From contig NZ_CP036403.1 in the NCBI RefSeq assembly GCF_004322775.1, positions 1,302,001 to 1,366,000 on the forward strand: DNA of 64,000 nucleotides, given 5' to 3'. The translations under genes were made by a program, and so were the position numbers. This DNA comes from Ornithinimicrobium sufpigmenti. Lineage in GTDB: Bacteria > Actinomycetota > Actinomycetes > Actinomycetales > Dermatophilaceae. Of the stretch, positions 58,451 through 64,000 are shown piece by piece (the stretch's first letter is position 1; the number at the start of each line of letters is the position of its first letter). The notes under the pieces are model-generated. The model was not told where the DNA came from, did not search any database, and worked only from the letters and a program-made list of their open reading frames with translations.

Positions 58451-59926
58451 ATGCTGACCAGCAGGTTCGACTTCACCGCGCCGGTGCCGCCCGCCGAGGA
58501 GCTGGGGCCGGTGCACCTCATCGCGATCGGCGGGTCCGGCGTGTCCGGGGTGGCCCGGATGTTCCTGGCCCGCGGCATACCCGTCTCCGGCTCGGACCGG
58601 TCCGACAGCCCGGCGCTGCGCGCGCTCGAGGCGGAGGGTGCTCGCGTGCATGTCGGGCATGACGCGGCCCACCTCGGTGCGGCGCAGACGGTGGTGATCT
58701 CCGGGGCGATCCGCGAGGACAACCCCGAGCTCGCCGCCGCCCGCGCGGCCGGGCTGCGGGTGCTGCACCGCGCCCAGGGGATCTCCTCCCTGCTCGCCGG
58801 CCGCGCCGTGGTCGCCGTGGCGGGGGCCAACGGCAAGACCACCACCAGCGCGATGACCACGACCGCGCTGCAGGGCGCCGGGCTGGAGCCCGGCTACGTC
58901 ATCGGTGCCCCGCTGGCGAGCACGGGGGCCAACGCCGCCGCGGGCCGCGAGGGGGCGCCCGTCGTGGTCGAGGCCGACGAGAGCGACGGCAGCTTCCTCG
59001 CCTACCGGCCGGACGTGGCCGTGGTGACCAACGTCCAGCCCGACCACCTCGACTTCTACGGCGACGTGGAGACCCTGGAGCGGGCCTACCTCGACTTCGT
59101 GCTCACCCTGCGGCCCGGCGGGCTGCTGGTGACCCACGCCGACGACCCGGGCGCGGCACGGCTGGCGCAGCGGGCCCGCGAGCACGGGACCCGGGTGCTG
59201 ACCTGGGGGGAGGGGTCGGCCGCCGACGTGCGCCTCACCGACGTGACCAGCTCCGGTATGTCGTCCTCCGGCACCCTCACCTTCGACCGGGACACCGGGC
59301 CCGTCGCAGCGGGCACGAGCGTGTCCCTCACGCTGCCGGTGCCGGGGGAGCACAATGTGCACAACGCGACCGCAGCGCTGCTGGCGGCGGCGGTCGGGCT
59401 GGGAGCCTCGACGGACCGGGCGCTGGCCGGGCTCTCCGCCTTCGCCGGGGCGCACCGCCGGTTCGAGCTGGTCGGCCGGCACGGGGACGTCGAGGTCGTC
59501 GACGACTACGCCCACAATGCTCCCAAGGTCGGTGCGGCCGTGCGGGCCGCCCGCAGCGCTGCCGACGGGCGCCGGGTCGTGGTGGCCTTCCAGCCCCACC
59601 TCTACTCCCGCACCCGCGACTTTGCCCACGGCTTCGCGGAGGGGCTGGCGGCCGCCGATGTCGTCGTCCTGCTGCCGGTCTACGGCGCCCGCGAGACCCA
59701 GGAGGACTACCCCGGGGTGACCTCTGGCCTGCTGGCTGCACTCGTCCGGGAGTCTCCCGCAGCGCCCGAGGTGCACGAGGCCGAGGACCTGGACGATGCG
59801 GCCCGGCAGCTGGCCCGGCTGGTCACGGGACGGGATGACCTCGTGGTGACAATCGGGGCCGGCGACGTGACCGAGGTCGGCCCACGGCTGCTCACCCTGC
59901 TCGGCAGAGACGGAGGAACGGCATGA
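58451..59926 (+). CDS. murC: UDP-MurNAc--L-Ala ligase MurC
   Basis: A 491-residue Mur ligase catalysing the first peptide addition. Nucleotide loop LIAIGGSGVSGVARMFLARG, ATP loop VAGANGKTTTSAM, ADESDGSFLAYRPDVAVVTN, NVQPDHLDFYG, DDYAHNAPKVGAAVRA and FQPHLYSRTRDF. Most MurC enzymes have HGKTT in the ATP loop; here it is NGKTT, as in other Mur ligases. Position and the C-terminal motifs still mark MurC. Confidence 0.94.
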   Translation: MLTSRFDFTAPVPPAEELGPVHLIAIGGSGVSGVARMFLARGIPVSGSDRSDSPALRALEAEGARVHVGHDAAHLGAAQTVVISGAIREDNPELAAARAAGLRVLHRAQGISSLLAGRAVVAVAGANGKTTTSAMTTTALQGAGLEPGYVIGAPLASTGANAAAGREGAPVVVEADESDGSFLAYRPDVAVVTNVQPDHLDFYGDVETLERAYLDFVLTLRPGGLLVTHADDPGAARLAQRAREHGTRVLTWGEGSAADVRLTDVTSSGMSSSGTLTFDRDTGPVAAGTSVSLTLPVPGEHNVHNATAALLAAAVGLGASTDRALAGLSAFAGAHRRFELVGRHGDVEVVDDYAHNAPKVGAAVRAARSAADGRRVVVAFQPHLYSRTRDFAHGFAEGLAAADVVVLLPVYGARETQEDYPGVTSGLLAALVRESPAAPEVHEAEDLDDAARQLARLVTGRDDLVVTIGAGDVTEVGPRLLTLLGRDGGTA

Positions 59927-60771
59927 GTGCTGGGCTGCGCACCCCACCGACGGATGCTCTGGCCGAGCGACAGGCGGACCGCGAGAAGGGCCAGGACCCG
60001 GGCCGGTGGGAGCGGATGAAGCACCGGCTGCGGATGAGGCGGTCGACGGGCCGGCCACGGCGCACGCTGCTGACCTGGCTGACCGTGGTCGCGCTGCTCG
60101 CCGCCGGCGTCATCTTCCTGTTCTTCTTCTCCTCCGCCTTCGTGGTCAAGGACCTGCAGGTCTCCGGTGGCCGGGAGGAGGTCCAGGAGTCGGCGGTAGC
60201 CCTGGCCCAGATCCCGAACGGCCGCCCCCTGGCCCGGGTGGCCGAGGGAGCGGTGGGGGAGCGGGTGCTGACCGACACGCGGATCGCGGCGGTCTCCGTC
60301 GAGCGCGACTGGCCGTCCACGGTGCGGCTGACCATCACCGAGCGTGAGCCCGTGCTGGCGCTGACCGACGGCACGTCCACCTGGCTGGCCGACGCCGGCG
60401 GCGTCGTCTACGAGCAGGTGACGGAGCACAGCAACAAGCTGCCGCTGCTGCAGACGGCGGGCGACCCGACAGAGCTGGACCGTCCTACGGTCGCCGGCCT
60501 GGCCCAGCTGTGGCGGATGCGCCCGGACCCGGACGTGCTCCAGGGCGACCTGGGCCGCCCCCGCGTCGCCGCCGACGGTGCCGTCACCCTGCGCGTGGGC
60601 GAGGTCCGCCTGGAGTGGGGACCGCCGGAGCAGAACGAGAAGAAGTGGCAGGTCGTCACCGCCATCATCGGCCAGGACGCCGTCGACCCTCAGGGCGGCA
60701 CCCGGATCGACATCGACGTCCGCACCCCGGACACCCCGGTCGTCACCGGCCTTCCCGCCGCCACCAGCTGA
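59923..60771 (+). CDS. ftsQ: Cell division protein FtsQ
   Basis: A 282-residue bitopic divisome protein: charged cytoplasmic N-terminus (1-45), membrane helix (LLTWLTVVALLAAGVIFLFF, about 49-68), POTRA domain (FVVKDLQVSGGREEVQESAV to VERDWPSTVRLTITEREPV) and a beta domain. It connects early and late divisome proteins. ATGA overlap with murC; stop 122 bp before ftsZ. Confidence 0.93.
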   Translation: MSAGLRTPPTDALAERQADREKGQDPGRWERMKHRLRMRRSTGRPRRTLLTWLTVVALLAAGVIFLFFFSSAFVVKDLQVSGGREEVQESAVALAQIPNGRPLARVAEGAVGERVLTDTRIAAVSVERDWPSTVRLTITEREPVLALTDGTSTWLADAGGVVYEQVTEHSNKLPLLQTAGDPTELDRPTVAGLAQLWRMRPDPDVLQGDLGRPRVAADGAVTLRVGEVRLEWGPPEQNEKKWQVVTAIIGQDAVDPQGGTRIDIDVRTPDTPVVTGLPAATS

Positions 60772-60893
60772 AGCCTCGACCTTCGACCTGAGGTTGAGAT
60801 TGACGTCGGTGGGGTTCAGCGGCGGCTCGTCGTAGGGTGACGGGGACGCTCACGCGCCGCCCACAACGCACCCGAACCGGAGAGGTCTCACCC

Positions 60894-62186
60894 GTGTCCG
60901 CAGCCCAGAACTACCTGGCCGTTATCAAGGTCGTCGGCATCGGCGGCGGTGGCGTGAACGCCATCAACCGCATGATCGAGGTCGGCCTGAAGGGCGTCGA
61001 GTTCATCGCCATCAACACCGACGCCCAGGCGCTGCTCATGAGCGACGCCGACGTCAAGCTCGACGTCGGCCGGGAGCTCACCCGCGGCCTGGGGGCCGGC
61101 GCCGACCCGGAGGTCGGGCGCCGCGCCGCGGAGGACCACACGGAGGAGATCGAGGAGGCGTTGCGGGGCGCCGATATGGTCTTCGTCACCGCGGGCGAGG
61201 GCGGCGGCACGGGCACGGGCGGTGCCCCGGTCGTGGCCAAGATCGCCAAGTCGCTGGGCGCGCTGACCATCGGCGTGGTCACCCGGCCGTTCACCTTCGA
61301 GGGTCGTCGTCGCGCCAACCAGGCCGAGTCCGGCATCGCCAGCCTCCGCGAGGAGGTCGACACCCTCATCGTCATCCCCAACGACCGGCTGCTGTCGATC
61401 TCCGACCGCACCGTGTCGATGCTCGACGCCTTCCGCTCCGCCGACCAGGTGCTGCTCTCCGGTGTCCAGGGCATCACCGACCTGATCACCACCCCCGGCC
61501 TGATCAACCTGGACTTCGCGGACGTCAAGTCGGTCATGCAGGGCGCCGGCTCGGCGCTGATGGGCATCGGCTCGGCCCGCGGCGAGGACCGGGCCGTGCA
61601 GGCTGCCGAGCTGGCCATCTCCTCCCCGTTGCTGGAGGCCAGCATCGAGGGTGCCCACGGCGTGCTGCTGTCCGTGCAGGGCGGCTCCGACCTGGGTCTG
61701 TTCGAGATCAACGAGGCGGCCCGCCTGGTCCAGGAGGCGGCCCACCCGGAGGCGAACATCATCTTCGGCGCGGTCATCGACGACTCCCTCGGCGACGAGG
61801 TGCGGGTCACCGTCATCGCGGCCGGCTTCGACGGCGGCGCTCCCCATGCTCGCGGCGAGGAGCGCGCCATGGGCCAGGCTCAGGGTGGCGCCCGTCCCCA
61901 GGTCCAGCAGGGCGGTCTCGGCGCCCCGCGCTCGGTCGGTGCCCCCGCCCAGCAGGCAGGCGCCCAGCGTCCGCAGCAGGGCGCTGCCCAGGGTGGCGTG
62001 AACGGTTCCCCGGCCCCCCAGCAGGCCGCGCAGCAGCAGGAGCCGGCCCGGCAGGCCGCTCCCCAGCAGCCCCAGCAGGCCCCGGCCCAGCAGGCCGCGC
62101 CGCAGCGTCCCCCGGTCCAGCAGCCGCCGCGCCAGGTGACCTTCGAGGACAACGACGACCTGGACGTGCCCGACTTCCTCAAGTAG
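60894..62186 (+). CDS. ftsZ: Cell division GTPase FtsZ
   Basis: A 430-residue tubulin-like GTPase forming the division ring. GTP-binding start [16 protein letters not shown], tubulin signature [19 protein letters not shown]7 loop [11 protein letters not shown], a long Gln/Pro/Ala-rich linker (about 315-415) and the C-terminal peptide [10 protein letters not shown] that binds SepF-type partners. GTG 60894 follows GGAGAGG. The 122-bp gap before it may contain its own promoter. Confidence 0.97.
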   Translation: MSAAQNYLAVIKVVGIGGGGVNAINRMIEVGLKGVEFIAINTDAQALLMSDADVKLDVGRELTRGLGAGADPEVGRRAAEDHTEEIEEALRGADMVFVTAGEGGGTGTGGAPVVAKIAKSLGALTIGVVTRPFTFEGRRRANQAESGIASLREEVDTLIVIPNDRLLSISDRTVSMLDAFRSADQVLLSGVQGITDLITTPGLINLDFADVKSVMQGAGSALMGIGSARGEDRAVQAAELAISSPLLEASIEGAHGVLLSVQGGSDLGLFEINEAARLVQEAAHPEANIIFGAVIDDSLGDEVRVTVIAAGFDGGAPHARGEERAMGQAQGGARPQVQQGGLGAPRSVGAPAQQAGAQRPQQGAAQGGVNGSPAPQQAAQQQEPARQAAPQQPQQAPAQQAAPQRPPVQQPPRQVTFEDNDDLDVPDFLK

Positions 62187-62214
62187 GAGCTCCAGCGGGA
62201 TCCCGACGTCCGAG

Positions 62215-62249
62215 GACCGGGTGGGCCAGGTGGCCCGCCCGGTCTTTCT
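62215..62249 (+). terminator. Rho-independent terminator after ftsZ
   Basis: A 13-bp stem (GACCGGGTGGGCC with GGCCCGCCCGGTC, one G-T pair), 4-base loop and a following TTTCT run, 29 bp after the ftsZ stop. It closes the dcw operon. Confidence 0.85.
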
Positions 62250-62622
62250 GCGTCGCGTGCGAAGGTCGCCGTAGTTCCTACGGCTGCGTTTCACGCTTCA
62301 CCAGGACGGCGCGCCGGTGTGACACTGCTCACACTCGCAGATCCGGGGAATGGATGACCCGAGGCCCTGACCTGCACGTTCGCAGGGTCAAGGGAGGGTA
62401 AAGGAACCCTCGCAGGTCGCTCTCGACGTCGCGAGGGTTACTCGGCGGTCACCGGCCCTTGCTTTCATCCGTCCAGGTAGTGCACAGTGTGCCTGACCGA
62501 CAGCGACCAAGGATGGTGCTGAAGGTCAGGTCGACACCCCTTGCCGGCCTTTCGTCGCTCCAGGAGAAGAGCTCTTGGAGTGCTTCTGACGGCCTTTTGG
62601 CCACGTCCCACTGGAGAATGTC
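62250..62622. other. Intergenic region before the Flp pilin gene
   Basis: About 370 bp without a gene. It is less G+C-rich than its surroundings. It contains an interrupted inverted repeat (TGACCTGC near 62368 and GCAGGGTCA near 62382), a perfect 9-bp inverted repeat (62405-62439) and must hold the pilin promoter, which I could not place with confidence. Confidence 0.5.
62405..62439. repeat. 9-bp perfect inverted repeat upstream of flp
   Basis: AACCCTCGC and GCGAGGGTT are separated by 17 bases. With no T-run it is unlikely to be a terminator; a regulator site or structured leader is possible. Confidence 0.6.
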
Positions 62623-62841
62623 ATGCTGTTCATTTCGCACGCCCTCATCACCCTGCGCGACAAGCTCGTGGCCGCCGACAAGGAGCGCGGTGCGACCGCG
62701 GTCGAGTACGGCATCATGGTCGCCGCTATCGCGGCGCTCATCATCGGCGTTGTTTTCACCCTTGGTGGGGACCTCCGCGACATGTTCGACGGAATCAACC
62801 TGACGCCCGGCACCGGTGGTGGCGGCGGCGACGCAGGCTGA
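62623..62841 (+). CDS. flp: Flp family type IVb pilin
   Basis: A 72-residue pilin with a short basic leader, then the Flp signature RGATAVEYGIMVAAIAALII (Gly-Ala before the hydrophobic helix, Glu at position 5 of the mature part and adjacent Tyr) and a short tail ending in a Gly run. The prepilin peptidase would cleave at Gly-Ala. GGAGAATGTC precedes the ATG. It forms the fibre of the Tad pilus whose minor subunits follow. Confidence 0.92.
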   Translation: MLFISHALITLRDKLVAADKERGATAVEYGIMVAAIAALIIGVVFTLGGDLRDMFDGINLTPGTGGGGGDAG

Positions 62842-62854
62842 CACGCAGTTGGGT

Positions 62855-62880
62855 CGGAGTCGGGCAATCTCCCGACTCCG
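62855..62880 (+). terminator. Strong stem-loop between flp and the TadE-like gene
   Basis: A perfect 10-bp stem (CGGAGTCGGG with CCCGACTCCG) and 6-base loop, 13 bp after the pilin stop. No T-run follows, so it may attenuate read-through or protect the pilin mRNA end, keeping pilin expression above that of the minor subunits. Confidence 0.55.
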
Positions 62881-62918
62881 GCCCGCCGTACGCAGGTGCT
62901 GACGAGCGAAGGCCTTGA

Positions 62919-63305
62919 ATGAGCGAGCAACGAGACCGAGGTGCTGCGGCGGTCGAATTCGCCCTCGTGGCACTGCTCCTGGTCACTCTTCTCGTGGGCA
63001 TCATGGAGTTCGGCCGGCTCTGGGCGATCCAGGGCAGCCTCGCCCAGGCCTCGCGTGACGCCGCACGTACCGCTGCGATCACCGACAGCGCTGACGCTGG
63101 CCGGGACAAGCTGGAGGACGTCTTCTGGCCGCTCGGTCCGATCGGCAGCGGTCTTGCCGGTCACACCCCCACGCAGTCCGGCACCCCCGGGCAGTCGGAC
63201 TGCCTGTGGAGCGTGCAGCCCAGCTACACCACCAGCAGCCTGACCGGATTCTTCGGCACCAGCTGGACGATCTCGGCGAAAGGCGCCATGCGATGCAACG
63301 GCTGA
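62919..63305 (+). CDS. TadE-like pseudopilin
   Basis: A 128-residue protein with the TadE-type N-terminus: RGAAAVEFALVALLLVTLLV (hydrophobic helix with Glu after the Ala-Val), GIMEFGRLWAIQGSLAQASR, then a Ser/Thr-rich exported part with two cysteines. Minor subunit of the Tad pilus. Overlaps the next gene by 13 bp. Confidence 0.88.
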   Translation: MSEQRDRGAAAVEFALVALLLVTLLVGIMEFGRLWAIQGSLAQASRDAARTAAITDSADAGRDKLEDVFWPLGPIGSGLAGHTPTQSGTPGQSDCLWSVQPSYTTSSLTGFFGTSWTISAKGAMRCNG

Positions 63306-64000
63306 GCCGGCTCCTTCGTGACCAGCCAGAACGTGGGGCTTCGGCCGTCATCGTGGCGATCGTCATGCTCGTGCTCATCGGCTTCGCCGGGCTCGGCGTC
63401 GACGTCACCTCTGCCTACGCCAGGTCGCAGGAGGTCCAGAACGCTGCGGATGCCGCTGCGCTCGCCGCGGCCCAGGAATGTGCGCAGGGGGACCTCGACT
63501 GCTCGGTCGGTGCGCCTCCGCTCGTGCGAGCGATGGCCGAGCGGTTGGCTGGGGAGAATGTCCGCACCCCCGTCGAGGACGTCGTCGTGGACCCGGACGG
63601 CAACCAGGTGACGGTGAGGGTGACGGCTCAGCACGAGAACTTCTTCGCAGGCGCCTTCGGAGTCGAAACGTTCACCGTCGTCCGGGCAGCAACAGCGCAG
63701 TGGGAGGCACCGCAGGCCGGGCCGGCCATGCTGCCGCTGACGGTCTCTGGATGCAACTTCTACGACTCGGCGGGGGCTCCGGTGCTGAACCAGAACGTCC
63801 AGGTGTGGTTGCCCAAGGGCAAGGACCTGTTCACCACCATCGACTGCGGGGTCCTGAACTATCCACCTGGCGGTTTTGGATGGCTCGTCCATACCGACTG
63901 CCAGGCCAACATCAACGTCGGGGCAGAGGTCCTCGGGGACAATGGTGCCAACCGGCCCGAAGGCTGTGTGGCTGAGGCGCTCAAGATCAACGATGTGTTC
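63293..64000 (+). CDS. TadG-like pilus-assembly protein, 3' end beyond window
   Basis: The first 236 codons of a larger gene. The N-terminus RGASAVIVAIVMLVLIGFAG is a TadE/TadG-like membrane segment, followed by GVDVTSAYARSQEVQNAADA and ALAAAQECAQG, the conserved putative Flp-pilus (TadG) block. Beyond residue 110 is an extracytoplasmic region with several cysteines (SGCNFYD, IDCGVL, HTDCQA, EGCV). The ATG lies inside the end of the TadE-like gene, so the two are coupled. Confidence 0.88.
   Translation, partial: MQRLSRLLRDQPERGASAVIVAIVMLVLIGFAGLGVDVTSAYARSQEVQNAADAAALAAAQECAQGDLDCSVGAPPLVRAMAERLAGENVRTPVEDVVVDPDGNQVTVRVTAQHENFFAGAFGVETFTVVRAATAQWEAPQAGPAMLPLTVSGCNFYDSAGAPVLNQNVQVWLPKGKDLFTTIDCGVLNYPPGGFGWLVHTDCQANINVGAEVLGDNGANRPEGCVAEALKINDVF

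Noticed and set aside
62404..62430. Sigma-E-type promoter for the pilin gene
   Set aside because: GGAAC and CGTC are present but separated by 19 bases, outside the 16-17 range.
62405..62439. Second rho-independent terminator after ftsZ
   Set aside because: The 17-base loop and absence of a T-run argue against it; recorded as an inverted repeat only.

Overview
The window is a chromosomal stretch of a very G+C-rich actinobacterium. Many starts are GTG, gene pairs overlap at ATGA or GTGA, and several genes look leaderless. The division/cell-wall (dcw) cluster has no ftsA, and there are many actinobacterial families (CoaE-GrpB fusion, Cds1, DUF4192, DUF2786, DUF222-HNH, RpoD with a Lys/Ala-rich N-terminus). 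The mix suggests Micrococcales, possibly the Intrasporangiaceae/Ornithinimicrobiaceae group, but this is inference.

Layout. 1-5.7 kb: a minus-strand operon of TelA, an XpaC-like protein, a CbxX/CfxQ-type AAA ATPase and two membrane proteins, behind a sigma-E-like promoter. 5.9-21.4 kb: mixed housekeeping genes (Crp/Fnr regulator, Cds1 cysteine desulfhydrase, DUF445 membrane protein, luciferase-like oxidoreductase, DUF222-HNH endonuclease, HrpA helicase). 21.5-28.9 kb: a six-gene histidine-utilisation operon (hutU, YjiH-like transporter, M20 amidohydrolase, P-loop kinase, hutF, hutI) without hutG or hutH. 29-39.4 kb: PCD-VOC fusion, coaE, a LuxR regulator divergent from a 74-aa exported protein, S9 peptidase, PAC2 protein, EcsC-like protein, DUF4192, Usp and a lipoprotein. 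39.5-41.4 kb: the principal sigma factor gene with a TATAAT box, an overlapping sigma-R-like promoter and a coupled 24-codon leader ORF. 42.4-47.2 kb: the MoxR / DUF58 / transglutaminase trio. 47.5-62.2 kb: the dcw cluster mraZ-rsmH-ftsL-ftsI-murF-mraY-murD-ftsW-murG-murC-ftsQ-ftsZ, lacking murE. 62.6-64 kb: the start of a Flp/Tad pilus locus, lying where sepF/divIVA genes usually follow ftsZ.

How the parts fit. The right half makes and divides the cell wall: precursor ligases (murF, murD, murC), lipid steps (mraY, murG), polymerase/transpeptidase (ftsW, ftsI), the divisome (ftsL, ftsQ, ftsZ) and the MraZ regulator with its own operator. The hut operon would degrade urocanate to glutamate by the formylglutamate branch. 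The stress side is represented by TelA, the sigma gene and the PAC2 gene, each with an ECF-type promoter motif. Two genes carry apparent frameshifts that could be real decay or sequencing error. No tRNA, rRNA, CRISPR array, insertion sequence or prophage was seen.
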